Below are positions 47,586 through 56,204 of a stretch of DNA of 64,000 nucleotides, in pieces. Position numbers and translations under genes: made by a program. This DNA is from Vibrio stylophorae (GTDB taxonomy: Bacteria; Pseudomonadota; Gammaproteobacteria; Enterobacterales; Vibrionaceae): positions 248,001-312,000 of the forward strand of contig NZ_CAKLDI010000001.1 of assembly GCF_921293875.1 (NCBI RefSeq), read 5' to 3'. The notes under the pieces are model-generated. The model had not been told where the DNA came from. It did no database searches and was given only the letters and a program-made list of their open reading frames with translations. Every line of letters starts with the position of its first letter. Positions within the stretch are counted from its first letter, which is position 1.

Positions 47586-48539
47586 TTAGGTGTAGTAGAA
47601 GTAACGAATAAAGTGCATAAACAGCGGCGCGCTATAGGTCAGGCTATCAATGCGATCGAGGATCCCGCCATGACCAGGCAGCAGATTCCCGCTGTCTTTA
47701 ATTTGCAAATCGCGTTTTAGTGCCGAGATGGTGACATCGCCAATAAAGCCACTGATTGCAATGAGTACTCCCGCAGCCATGGCCATGGGCCACTGCATGG
47801 GGGTGAGAAAGGGCGCAAGAGCCACTGCCAGCGCTGTGGTTGTGGCGACGCCGCCAACAAAGCCAGCCCAAGTTTTATTGGGGCTGACCTTGGGAATGAT
47901 TTTGCGTTTGCCCAGCAGTTTGCCCCAAGTGTATTGCGCCACATCGTTGAACTGGGTCAGCACCACTAAATAGAGCACCAAGCCAGGGCCGCCCGCGAGC
48001 GCATCACCATGGTCGGGTAGCGCCAGCAAAAAGGCCAAGTGGCTCACGCTAAAGACCATGGTCATCAAACCCCAGTGAATGGTGCCTGCCGCGCGTAAGA
48101 AGCGGTCAGTTTCACCGACGATCACCATCTGCATCGGTAGCAGTAGGAACATGTACACCGGAATAAAGATGATGAAAAAGCCATAGTCAGCGAGCCAAAC
48201 CCAAAAAAACTGAATGGGAATGGCGAGATAGGCCCAAAACAGCACGCGGCGATCAGCGCGGCGGGTGGGAATAATGGAGAAATACTCCTTAAGTGCGAGA
48301 TAGCTGATCAGCGCAAAAAAAGCGATGGCCACAGTGCGGCTGACAATCAGCGCGCCGCAAAAGAGAAACACCATGATCCACCAAGAGCGGATGCGCAGCC
48401 AAAGCTCAGTGTAATCGCGATCCGGATAACGCCATTTCAAACCATGTACCAATACAGTGGCAAAGCAGAGCACCGAGAAAATGGCGGCAAGAACCAGCTG
48501 AATGCCATGATGAAGCTGAGTGAGATAATCCATGATCAT
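47586..48539 (-). CDS. CdsA-like phosphatidate cytidylyltransferase (YnbB-type)
   Basis: 317 residues with about eight membrane helices. The CdsA signature is complete near the C-terminus: SGFIGDVTISALKRDLQIKD then SGNLLPGHGGILDRIDSLT (about residues 260-298). The segment KVSPNKTWAGFVGG (about 216-229) is also family-specific. The enzyme makes CDP-diacylglycerol from CTP and phosphatidate. Its start overlaps the stop of the CDP-alcohol transferase gene (ATGA). The order transferase then CdsA-like matches E. coli ynbA-ynbB, so this is probably a second CdsA paralogue and not the housekeeping cdsA, which sits with dxr and rseP elsewhere. Confidence 0.9.
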   Translation of the reverse strand: MIMDYLTQLHHGIQLVLAAIFSVLCFATVLVHGLKWRYPDRDYTELWLRIRSWWIMVFLFCGALIVSRTVAIAFFALISYLALKEYFSIIPTRRADRRVLFWAYLAIPIQFFWVWLADYGFFIIFIPVYMFLLLPMQMVIVGETDRFLRAAGTIHWGLMTMVFSVSHLAFLLALPDHGDALAGGPGLVLYLVVLTQFNDVAQYTWGKLLGKRKIIPKVSPNKTWAGFVGGVATTTALAVALAPFLTPMQWPMAMAAGVLIAISGFIGDVTISALKRDLQIKDSGNLLPGHGGILDRIDSLTYSAPLFMHFIRYFYYT

Positions 48540-49156
48540 GCCTTTCCTTGTTGCGCTAATTCATTGAGTGCCTGACGGCTGCGGTTGATGATGGTCAGCG
48601 ATAGTAGGCCAAGTACTATCCATAAACCGCCATTGAGCCAGCATGGGTTGAGCCAACCGCCGGCCATCAGTAGTGCGATAAGGCCAAAAATAAAGGCGCG
48701 GTCACTTTTGCCCATGGGGCCATCGTAACGGCGTGATGCGCCAATTTGCACACCAATCACCCCAGTCATCTCACTGATAATGGCAAAGATACAGACCAAG
48801 ACCACGGCAATGGGGTTGAGCCCTGCAATCAAGGCAAAGGGTAGGTAGAGCGCTGTATCGGCTAATACATCGCCCAGCTCATTAAGGATCGCTCCGAGAT
48901 TGGATTGCATTTGATGCTCTCGCGCCAGCATGCCATCAATGGCGTTGAGTGCCATGCGAATAAACAGTAGTACAGGCACGCACCATAGGGGCCAGGCATA
49001 GCTTGGCCAAATGGCAATGGCGGCACCAAGCGCAGCGCTTAACAGCAGTGCAAATAGGGTGACTTGGTTGGCGGTGATGCCCCAGCGAGCTAGTCGCTGT
49101 ACCAGCGGTCGTAATAAGTTTTGAAACGCAGGTTTGAGCTGATAGATCGATGCCAT
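48536..49156 (-). CDS. CDP-alcohol phosphatidyltransferase family protein (YnbA-type)
   Basis: 206 residues from ATG 49156 with AAGGAAT upstream; the frame is open to 49189. Six hydrophobic segments. The family motif D-x2-DG-x2-AR-x8-G-x3-D-x3-D is present with exact spacing, but two aspartates are Asn: N71-x2-D74-G75, A78-R79, G88, N92 and D96. The remaining ligands are intact. I recall that E. coli YnbA has the same two changes, so this looks like a subfamily trait and not decay. It would join an alcohol to CDP-diacylglycerol, but the alcohol is unknown and activity with the altered metal site needs proof. Confidence 0.85.
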   Translation of the reverse strand: MASIYQLKPAFQNLLRPLVQRLARWGITANQVTLFALLLSAALGAAIAIWPSYAWPLWCVPVLLFIRMALNAIDGMLAREHQMQSNLGAILNELGDVLADTALYLPFALIAGLNPIAVVLVCIFAIISEMTGVIGVQIGASRRYDGPMGKSDRAFIFGLIALLMAGGWLNPCWLNGGLWIVLGLLSLTIINRSRQALNELAQQGKA

Positions 49157-49402
49157 AACAAATTCCTTCTCCAATACTGCCGACATCATAGCGGAAGTGT
49201 GTTGTTATCCTATTGATAAAAATCGTTTTTTTTGAAGTTATACGCGCTTTATTCTTTTTCGTTATAGATAAGCTCATTTTGATGTTTGTGTGATCTATTG
49301 CACATTCCTAGAATCGCTCGACTATTTCACTAAAAAGTAACAATTGATTAGTTGGATATACCAAACATCTCACTAACCCATTGTGATTTATCGGGGGTTC
49401 AC

Positions 49403-50788
49403 ATGACTGGCTTGTTGTTAGTTAACTTATTGGTCTTTTTGGGGCTGGCTTGGCTGGTGCGAACGCAGCAGCGTGCGGGTCACTCGTTATCGCGTCAGGT
49501 ACTGATCGGCCTGATTCTTGGTGTTGGTTTTGGCTTCTTGCTGCATTTGGTTTATGTCGACCAAAGTGAGGTCATTGCAAAAACATTGGCGTGGACGCAA
49601 GTCGTCGGTGGCGGTTATGTATCATTGCTGAAAATGATTGTGATGCCATTGGTGTTGGTATCGATGCTATCAGCTGTGGTTAAACTGGATCGCTCTGGTT
49701 CACTAGGCAAAATTAGCCTCACCACCATTAGCATTCTATTGGTCACCACCATGATTGCGGCGCTGATTGGTATTTTGGTGAGCGCAGGCTTTGGTTTAAG
49801 TGCTGAAGGTTTAACGCAGGGCGTGCGTGAAGCGCAGCAACTTGAGCAGTTGGGTGTGCGTGAAGCTGCGGTACAAAACCTGACTTTGCCACAAATGATT
49901 TTGAGTTTTATTCCGACCAATCCTTTCGCGGATTTAACCGGTGCGCGCTCAACATCCATTATCGCCGTGGTGATCTTTGCGATTTTGCTGGGTCTGGCAG
50001 CACGTCATGTGATGCATGAAAAGCCTGAACTTGAGCGTGGTATTCGCGGCGCGGTTGAAATTGCACAATCTGTGGTAATGCGTTTGGTAAAAATGGTGAT
50101 GGCACTAACGCCATACGGCATTTTGGCGCTGATGACCAAGGTCGTGGCAAGCTCTAGCTGGACCGATATTCTCAATCTATTGAGCTTTATTGTCGCTTCC
50201 TATGTTGCGATTGCCCTGATGTTTGTGGTGCACGGTTTGCTAGTGGGTTTGGTTGGTGTGAATCCAATTCAGTACTTCAAACGTGTATGGCCTGTGTTGA
50301 CCTTTGCCTTTAGCTCACGCTCAAGCGCGGCGACGATTCCACTAAACGTGGAAGCGCAAATCGACAAACTCAATGTGCCGCCAGCGATTGCCAACCTATC
50401 GGCAAGCTTTGGTGCGACCATTGGTCAAAATGGCTGTGCGGGTATCTACCCTGCCATGCTTGCTGTGATGGTTGCGCCAAGTGCAGGCATCAACCCAATG
50501 GACATTCACTTTATCTTGTCTTTGATTGGCGTGGTGGCAATTAGCTCCTTCGGTATTGCCGGTGTGGGTGGCGGTGCAACCTTTGCAGCGCTGATTGTAT
50601 TGCCAACAATGGGGCTCAACATTGCTGTTGTGGCATTGCTGATCTCTATTGAACCTTTGATTGATATGGCGCGTACGGCACTTAATGTAAGTGGTTCGAT
50701 GACCGCAGGTACATTAACCAGTCGCATTCTGGGATCAAGCAAAGATGAGTCGTCAGAAGTTTTGCCATCAGGCCAAGAGTCGGCTTAA
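49403..50788 (+). CDS. tcyP: TcyP, L-cystine:cation symporter
   Basis: 461 residues from ATG 49403 with a GGGGG site; the frame is open to 49352. It is a dicarboxylate/amino acid:cation symporter of the TcyP/YdjN branch that imports L-cystine. Characteristic segments are MIVMPLVLVSMLSAVVKLDR, LSFIPTNPFADLTGARSTSI, FAFSSRSSAATIPLNVEAQI, and GATIGQNGCAGIYPAMLAVM, each matching the TcyP pattern closely. In E. coli ydjN is under CysB, so it belongs functionally to the sulfur genes of this window although it lies 20 kb away. It ends at a bidirectional terminator shared with yceI. Confidence 0.94.
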   Translation: MTGLLLVNLLVFLGLAWLVRTQQRAGHSLSRQVLIGLILGVGFGFLLHLVYVDQSEVIAKTLAWTQVVGGGYVSLLKMIVMPLVLVSMLSAVVKLDRSGSLGKISLTTISILLVTTMIAALIGILVSAGFGLSAEGLTQGVREAQQLEQLGVREAAVQNLTLPQMILSFIPTNPFADLTGARSTSIIAVVIFAILLGLAARHVMHEKPELERGIRGAVEIAQSVVMRLVKMVMALTPYGILALMTKVVASSSWTDILNLLSFIVASYVAIALMFVVHGLLVGLVGVNPIQYFKRVWPVLTFAFSSRSSAATIPLNVEAQIDKLNVPPAIANLSASFGATIGQNGCAGIYPAMLAVMVAPSAGINPMDIHFILSLIGVVAISSFGIAGVGGGATFAALIVLPTMGLNIAVVALLISIEPLIDMARTALNVSGSMTAGTLTSRILGSSKDESSEVLPSGQESA

Positions 50789-50820
50789 TCCTTGCGCTTA
50801 TTGATCAAGCTGACTAATCA

Positions 50821-50862
50821 AGCCATAAAAAAAACCGCCCATGAGGCGGTTTTTTTATGGCT
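50821..50862. terminator. Bidirectional terminator between tcyP and yceI
   Basis: A GC-rich core (ACCGCC/GGCGGT around CATGA) with A8 on the left and T7 on the right, extended outward by AGCCAT/ATGGCT. It serves tcyP on the plus strand and yceI on the minus strand. Confidence 0.9.
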
Positions 50863-50881
50863 GTTTTACGGCCGAATTGGA

Positions 50882-51454
50882 TTAGTTTTGACGAATCCCT
50901 TCGACATGCAAGGTGAGATCCACATAGCTCGATGGTCCCATCACGGCAATGCCAAAATCTTTGAGCTCTAAACGGGTGGTTCCCATAAAGCCTGCACGAT
51001 AACCGCCCCAAGGATCTTCGCCTTCACCAATTAATTTTGCATCAATGGTAATGGGTTTGGTCACGCCGTGTAGTGTGAGATCGCCTTGAATGGTGAATGC
51101 GTCTTTGCCCAAATCGGTCACTTTCTTGCTGACAAAGGTCGCGGTGGGATATTGGCTGGCATCAATAAAATCAGCGCTACGAATATGCTTATCACGTTCG
51201 GCATGAGCAGAGTCCAAACTTTTGGTTTGTACTGTGACGGTAACGCTGCTGTCACTGATTTTGTTGGGGTCAAAATTAAAGCTGCCCTCAAACTGATTAA
51301 AGCGTCCAGCAATAAAGCTATAGCCTAAATGCGGCACTTCAAAGTTAATGGAAGCATGCGCACCTTGGGTATCAATCAAATATTCAGCGGCCATGGTGTG
51401 ACTACTGAACAAAAGCGAGCTGATTAGCGCGGCGCGGGAAAAAAGAGATTTCAT
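50882..51454 (-). CDS. yceI: YceI-family periplasmic lipid-binding protein
   Basis: 190 residues with a signal peptide (cleaved near MAA at residue 23). The mature protein is a YceI lipocalin-like barrel that binds isoprenoid chains such as polyprenol or ubiquinone; segments include HASINFEVPHLGYSFIAGRF and the GDLTLHGVTKPITIDAKL strand pair. The start codon overlaps the stop of the cytochrome b561 gene (ATGA), as in E. coli yceJ-yceI. The pair may act in quinone-linked redox in the envelope, but the role is not settled. Confidence 0.93.
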   Translation of the reverse strand: MKSLFSRAALISSLLFSSHTMAAEYLIDTQGAHASINFEVPHLGYSFIAGRFNQFEGSFNFDPNKISDSSVTVTVQTKSLDSAHAERDKHIRSADFIDASQYPTATFVSKKVTDLGKDAFTIQGDLTLHGVTKPITIDAKLIGEGEDPWGGYRAGFMGTTRLELKDFGIAVMGPSSYVDLTLHVEGIRQN

Positions 51455-51996
51455 GAGCTGACTCCTAGCATTTTTTTTAGTGTGTTGTCCTTGTTGATCC
51501 AGTGGTGTTTCAGCGCTGCAAGCAGATGCAAAACACTGAGCCCGATGAGCGTATAGGCACTGAATTTGTGAATGGTGCCGGCTATATCTGCTTGGTTGCT
51601 AAAAGCAAAAGGCAACGCTGGAATGGGTAGCCAATCAAACCAAAGAATGGGGCGGCCATCGGCTGTGGAGATGAGGTAGCCGGAAATAAACAGGATGAAA
51701 AGCAGTAGATATAGCAGGTGATGCGCAGATTTCGCCGCTATTTTTTCCCATCGTTGGCCACTGATTTTCGGCGCTTTCCAGCGAATCAGGGCAGCCACGC
51801 GAAGTAGGGTGAGTAGCAGTAAAATCAGGCCCAAGGATTTGTGCCACATTGGCGCGGTTTTATACCAAGGGCTGTAGTAGGTAAGGGTCATCATCCAGTA
51901 GCCCAGCGCGAATAGGCCGATGACAAAAAGTGCCGATAGCCAGTGCAAAATGATGCTAGCTGCGCTGTAGCGAGTGGGCTCTGTGGAAGTACGCAT
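51451..51996 (-). CDS. yceJ: Cytochrome b561 (YceJ/CybB-type)
   Basis: 181 residues from ATG 51996 with GGAG at good distance; a TTG start at 52011 is less likely. Four membrane helices with haem-ligand histidines in the usual places: IILHWLSALFVIG (first helix), MWHKSLGLILLLLTLLR (second), HHLLYLLLFILFISGY (third) and the C-terminal HKFSAYTLIGLSVLHLLAAL (fourth). The protein passes electrons from quinol, for example to superoxide in CybB. It forms an overlapping operon with yceI. Confidence 0.92.
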   Translation of the reverse strand: MRTSTEPTRYSAASIILHWLSALFVIGLFALGYWMMTLTYYSPWYKTAPMWHKSLGLILLLLTLLRVAALIRWKAPKISGQRWEKIAAKSAHHLLYLLLFILFISGYLISTADGRPILWFDWLPIPALPFAFSNQADIAGTIHKFSAYTLIGLSVLHLLAALKHHWINKDNTLKKMLGVSS

Positions 51997-52063
51997 GCGT
52001 CGCTCCGTCAATGCATTGAATGCATCAAGTGTGAGTCAGCATCTGCAAAAAATCGAGGTCATG

Positions 52064-52102
52064 AAATAAAACAAGCTGTTCAAGGATTTTGAACAGCTTG
52101 TT
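52064..52102 (-). terminator. Intrinsic terminator of the ion channel gene
   Basis: AACAAGCTGTTCAA (52070-52083) and TTGAACAGCTTGTT (52089-52102) form a perfect 14-bp stem around GGATT. U-rich sequence follows on the minus strand. Confidence 0.88.
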
Positions 52103-52123
52103 GAGATAAAGCGATGCGGCGAC

Positions 52124-52960
52124 TTATTTACTGGCGCGATTTTGCTCGATTTGTTTTTCCAGGAGCGCTTCAAGGCGATCAATTTGTGCCTTTAGGGCAT
52201 CGACTTGCGCCACGGTGGCGGGCTCTTGCTTTTGCTCTTTGGCGTTGAGGTTTTCTTTACGCTGAGCTTCCACTTCAGAGGTCATCACCTCTAAGACGGC
52301 GCCCACCATCATGTTGAGGAAGATAAAGGCGGTGAGGAAGATAAAGGTGAAGTAGTAGATCCAACTGAGCGGGTAAACCGTCATGGTTTCATACATCACA
52401 TCGGTCCAATCCTCAAAGGTGGCGACGCGAAATAGTGTCAACATCGCATGGCTGACATCGCCCCAAAGGAAGTCATTGATCTTGCCAAATAGAATCGCAC
52501 CCACAGCGCCGTAGATATAGAAGATCACAAACATCAGCAGCGCGATATAGCCCATACGCGGCAGTGCGCGAAGCAGTGAGTTCACCAGCATCCGGAGATC
52601 AGGCAGCATGGAAACCAAACGCAAGACGCGGAAAATACGCAGCAAGCGGGCAATAAACACAGCTTGTGAGCCAGTGATTGGAATTAAGCTGGCGAGCACA
52701 ATCAAAGTGTCGAAAATATTCCATCCTTTGCTAAAGAACGCCTTTGGTCCTTTGCTCGCCATAAAGCGCAAGCTGATTTCCGTGGCAAAGAAGAGGGTAA
52801 TAAAGTAATCGAGACTGGCTAAAGGCTTACTGAGCCAGTTTGGCAGCTCATAGGTTTGGGCACCGACAGACAAGGCTGAAATGACTATCACGGCAATGAC
52901 TAAACCTTGGAATAGGTTACTTTCATCAATGCGTTGAAGATAAAGCTTAATGGTCGACAT
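52124..52960 (-). CDS. Bacterial voltage-gated sodium channel (NaChBac family)
   Basis: 278 residues from ATG 52960; the frame is open to 53086, but the extra residues cross the upstream terminator. Six membrane helices. S4 is at about 103-116 with Arg105, Arg108, Arg111 and Arg114 at three-residue steps (ARLLRIFRVLRL). The pore loop has the selectivity filter TFEDWTD at 181-187, compared with TLESW in NaChBac. S6 is at about 203-222 and the tail ends in a predicted coiled coil (about 250-275) as in the tetrameric Nav channels. Such channels affect motility and chemotaxis in marine and alkaliphilic bacteria. Ion selectivity cannot be read from sequence. Confidence 0.92.
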   Translation of the reverse strand: MSTIKLYLQRIDESNLFQGLVIAVIVISALSVGAQTYELPNWLSKPLASLDYFITLFFATEISLRFMASKGPKAFFSKGWNIFDTLIVLASLIPITGSQAVFIARLLRIFRVLRLVSMLPDLRMLVNSLLRALPRMGYIALLMFVIFYIYGAVGAILFGKINDFLWGDVSHAMLTLFRVATFEDWTDVMYETMTVYPLSWIYYFTFIFLTAFIFLNMMVGAVLEVMTSEVEAQRKENLNAKEQKQEPATVAQVDALKAQIDRLEALLEKQIEQNRASK

Positions 52961-53017
52961 GGTGTTGAATTGGTCATGAAAATAGATGCTTAGAATGGCA
53001 GAAATTTTATTTTCCGG

Positions 53018-53047
53018 CAAAACAAAGGGGCTCAAATCGAGCCCCTT
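53018..53047 (-). terminator. Intrinsic terminator of the YejM-like gene
   Basis: AAGGGGCTC (53025-53033) and GAGCCCCTT (53039-53047) form a 9-bp stem around a 5-base loop. On the minus strand it leads into TTTGTTTTG. Confidence 0.8.
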
Positions 53048-53093
53048 ATCATAGTGTGATTTCAGCATGCAGATGAATGCGTGCAAAGCCGAC

Positions 53094-54908
53094 TTATTGG
53101 TAAAACTGCGCCATTTGCGTTAGTGCCTGTTGAATAATGGCTCGCGGCATTTGTTGGTCGCGCACCAAGATGAGATCATCATTCATCAGTCGGCTTTGAC
53201 CTGTTGGGTCAGCCACCATAATCAGCTCTGGGGTAATGATCGCATAGTTGTAATAACTACCGGCAATAAACCAATCGCGGCTCGGCGTTGGCGAAAAGAG
53301 ATCATGACCGACGCTATAGGCGTCAGTATTGCCTTGCACATCAAATAGCTGATTCAGCAGTGTTGGCACCAGATCATAGTGCGTGGTGCGATAGTCAATC
53401 ACCTGTGGTTTTTGATCGGGAATATAGACAAAAAGCGGTACCTGTAATTGGGTGTGGCTATAGTTGCCGGAATGTCCCCAATAGTTTTGGTGGTGATCGT
53501 TAAACTCTTCACCATGATCAGAACTAATCACCACGATGGTATTGGATAAATCCACATGCGCCAGTACCTGCTCAATTAACCCATCAATATAGTAGAGCGC
53601 GTTTTTATAGCGGTTGTGATAGAGGTTTGGATCAAAATCATTGTTAAGGCGCATATGATCCACGCGTGACCAATAGGGCTTAAATTTTGAACCCGTTTTT
53701 TCAGGAAACTCGGTGCCATGCGCTGAGTCGTAAAACAGCATGCCAAAATAAGGCTGGTCGCTAGGCTGCTTAGTAAAGTCGATAAAGTCTTGCGTGATTC
53801 GTGCGTCGCGCTCAACCTGATTTTCCCCTGGCGTGCGCAGGCGAAGATTGGGCACTGATTTAAAGACGGTGCGCGAAAGCGGCGGACTGGTCAGCGGCGC
53901 AGAGCCTAAAATCATTGGGCGATAGCCTGCCTGTTGCAGCTGAGTGATAAATAGCGGTGGTGTTTGGCTCGCTTGAAAGCTATTCCAATAGGTCGCTGGA
54001 ATGCTATAGAACAGGCTAAACATCCCAGCTTGAGTTGAGTTACCGCCGCTAAAGTGTTGCTTAAATTGGTTTGTTTTCGGGATGAATTCACTGACATGCG
54101 GCATTACTGCAGCATTCACATCATCAATGCGCCAAGCATCAATCAAAATAAATAGCACATTGGGCTGCTTGGCCTTAGCGGTGAAATGGAGATCGCCGCG
54201 TGGATAGTTGAGCGCACTGGTTTGAATGGGTTTGAGCTCAAGGCGCTGCTTTTCTGCGGCCACTTGATCCACCCAGCCGTGGCTATAAAGATATTTACGT
54301 GCAGTGAGCGGGTAGTACACCGGCCATTGGTTATTGTATTGGCTCAAGCTTGGATTAAATTTGGCGTGCTCAACGGCATGAATACCTTGGCTGGCCAGCA
54401 AAATGACAAACCAAGCGAGAACGCCTTGCCATAGTGCGCGATGCTGACTGAGGCGGTTACTAGCGATTACGGCTAAGGCGATGGCAAGCATGCTGGGAAC
54501 CATGCTTAGCGCAAACAACAGCCAGCTCATCCAAGACAGTTCAAATACATCGCTACCTGCATCTAAAAACATCGAAATCAGCAATGCATTGATATGGAAT
54601 TTATAGTGCTCAAAGGTGGTGAGATCGATTTTAAGTAGCAGCAAGAGCGCAAAAGCGATCACAACAGCAATGGTTTTAAATCCACGCGATGGTAGCCAAG
54701 CGATAAGCCATAGCCCGATACAAAGCAGCAGTGAAAACACGCCAAACCAACCGATTTGGGTTGTGATGAGATAAGTCCACTCAATGGCAGATAATTGCGT
54801 CCAGTTCACCTGTGCGAGGTAGGGCGCACCAATTAAGGCGAGAGCCAGCGTAAAGAAAAGGAAAAAGTTCACTAGCCAACGGCTGTGATACAACCAACGT
54901 TGGGTCAT
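53094..54908 (-). CDS. YejM/LapC (PbgA)-like inner-membrane protein with intact sulfatase-type site
   Basis: 604 residues. Five membrane helices at the N-terminus (about 12-32, 45-70, 78-95, 125-150, 160-178) match the DUF3413 region of YejM. A periplasmic alkaline-phosphatase/sulfatase-like domain follows from about 245. E. coli YejM regulates LPS synthesis through LapB and is catalytically degenerate. Here the metal ligands are retained: Asp257 in LIDAWR, Thr292 in GGNSTQAG as the nucleophile position, Asp464-His465 in SSDHGEEF and His479 in WGHS. So this copy may hydrolyse or transfer phosphoethanolamine-like groups. That is inference from residues. Confidence 0.85.
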   Translation of the reverse strand: MTQRWLYHSRWLVNFFLFFTLALALIGAPYLAQVNWTQLSAIEWTYLITTQIGWFGVFSLLLCIGLWLIAWLPSRGFKTIAVVIAFALLLLLKIDLTTFEHYKFHINALLISMFLDAGSDVFELSWMSWLLFALSMVPSMLAIALAVIASNRLSQHRALWQGVLAWFVILLASQGIHAVEHAKFNPSLSQYNNQWPVYYPLTARKYLYSHGWVDQVAAEKQRLELKPIQTSALNYPRGDLHFTAKAKQPNVLFILIDAWRIDDVNAAVMPHVSEFIPKTNQFKQHFSGGNSTQAGMFSLFYSIPATYWNSFQASQTPPLFITQLQQAGYRPMILGSAPLTSPPLSRTVFKSVPNLRLRTPGENQVERDARITQDFIDFTKQPSDQPYFGMLFYDSAHGTEFPEKTGSKFKPYWSRVDHMRLNNDFDPNLYHNRYKNALYYIDGLIEQVLAHVDLSNTIVVISSDHGEEFNDHHQNYWGHSGNYSHTQLQVPLFVYIPDQKPQVIDYRTTHYDLVPTLLNQLFDVQGNTDAYSVGHDLFSPTPSRDWFIAGSYYNYAIITPELIMVADPTGQSRLMNDDLILVRDQQMPRAIIQQALTQMAQFYQ

Positions 54909-55098
54909 AAAATATGTCTCTTGTGGTGATGCGAGACTGAATTATCAAGGCGCGTCACGGCGTCTTTGTCTACAGCGAATCCGCAAGCAAAATGGAAAAA
55001 TAAATATAAGCGTGGTCTGCTGACCACGTGCTGAAAATTATGGGGAAAAATGGGAGCTATATCAAATTTATAAAGCCAATTTATGCGCCGAAACAATG

Positions 55099-55132
55099 AA
55101 AAACGCCCAGCAAAAAATCTGCTTAGGCGTTG
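55099..55132 (-). terminator. Intrinsic terminator of the lipoprotein gene
   Basis: AACGCC/GGCGTT with an inner AGCA/TGCT pair around an A-rich loop, followed by U residues on the minus strand. Confidence 0.7.
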
Positions 55133-55163
55133 GGGGATGGGTTAAAAAGTGAAACGCAAGGCT

Positions 55164-56204
55164 TTAGTAGCGATGACTCCATGCTGGTGCAACGCCATTG
55201 ACAAAGGCGCGCTGCCCTTGACGGATAACCTCAATTTCAATGGCTTGTTGGGGCAATAGTTGATTGAGCAGCAAGTGAAAATGGGGATCGTCTTCAATTA
55301 ATTGGCCATTGATCGCAATGGGTTGGTCGGTCATACGCAATCCCATTTGTGCCAAGGGAAAAGAGGGTGCAAGTTCGGTAATTTGAATTGGCATTCTGCC
55401 CTGGGTATAGATCCCCCAACGTGGCACAACCAAATAACCATGCTGATCCAAACTGTAATCGTGAAATGCAAAGGCGTAGGGCGCTGGAATTTGCGATTGA
55501 AAGCGCCAATGGTTTTGTTTATCCAATGTGAAATTCTGCCGATAGCTGGCTAAATCAATTTTCCAGCCTTGATTGTGCTCAAAGAGCCAAGGGGTACATT
55601 GATACTGACCTGAACGATAGAGGATCACAGCGCGATCTTGATTAATCAGCACCTTATCGATGCTGCATTGCTGATAACGTTTGAGTAAATAACGCATTTG
55701 CGCTTGGCGCCAAGGATGGGCGGCCAAGTAATCGCGGCTAGCTTGATTATAAAAGGGCAAATCAGATTGACGCTGCTGTCCTGCAAGCGCTTGGAATAAT
55801 TGGCGCAGTGCCACTTCTGGCGTTACCGCATGCGGCTCAAAATGAATTGGGGCGGCGGTCGGCTGTATATCATCTTGTTGCGCTATTTGTTGATTTTGCG
55901 CGCGCTGATTATATTGGCTGGGCGTTGTTTCAGGCATGCTCCCCATCATTTGATCGGCCGGTGTGACATAGGCTTGCGGTGCGGTGTGCATTGGCGATTT
56001 TCCACCAACTGGCGTGGCATCGAGGCCTTTTCTTGAACCCGTCGAAAAGAACGACAGTGCGCGCCATGGCATAAAAGAGAGAGCGGGCCTATTGAATGAC
56101 GGCAAGTTGAGCGTACTTTGGTGCGGCTGGGTTTGCCAGCAGCCGGTGAGTAAAGTACTGGCGATGGTCAGGGAAAAAAGTGAAATCACGAGACGAATGG
56201 GCAT
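55164..56204 (-). CDS. Predicted lipoprotein with a C-terminal PDZ-like domain
   Basis: 346 residues. A signal peptide with a lipobox (LLTGC, Cys22) predicts a lipid-anchored envelope protein. Residue +2 is Trp, with no Asp, so outer-membrane targeting is expected. Residues about 23-125 are proline- and glutamine-rich and probably disordered. A globular part (about 126-245) contains repeated aromatic strands. A PDZ-like segment (about 255-335) shows LVVPRWGIYTQGRMPIQITE, then APSFPLAQMGLRMTDQPIAI and a final hydrophobic strand. No protease residues are seen. Not recognised as a named family. Upstream of the YejM-like gene but separated by a terminator. Confidence 0.75.
   Translation of the reverse strand: MPIRLVISLFSLTIASTLLTGCWQTQPHQSTLNLPSFNRPALSFMPWRALSFFSTGSRKGLDATPVGGKSPMHTAPQAYVTPADQMMGSMPETTPSQYNQRAQNQQIAQQDDIQPTAAPIHFEPHAVTPEVALRQLFQALAGQQRQSDLPFYNQASRDYLAAHPWRQAQMRYLLKRYQQCSIDKVLINQDRAVILYRSGQYQCTPWLFEHNQGWKIDLASYRQNFTLDKQNHWRFQSQIPAPYAFAFHDYSLDQHGYLVVPRWGIYTQGRMPIQITELAPSFPLAQMGLRMTDQPIAINGQLIEDDPHFHLLLNQLLPQQAIEIEVIRQGQRAFVNGVAPAWSHRY

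Noticed and set aside
48536-49156. CDP-alcohol transferase as a decayed pseudogene because two motif aspartates are Asn
   Set aside because: Spacing of the motif is exact, the frame is intact, the neighbours are coupled by overlap, and the same change is recalled in E. coli YnbA. A subfamily trait is more likely.
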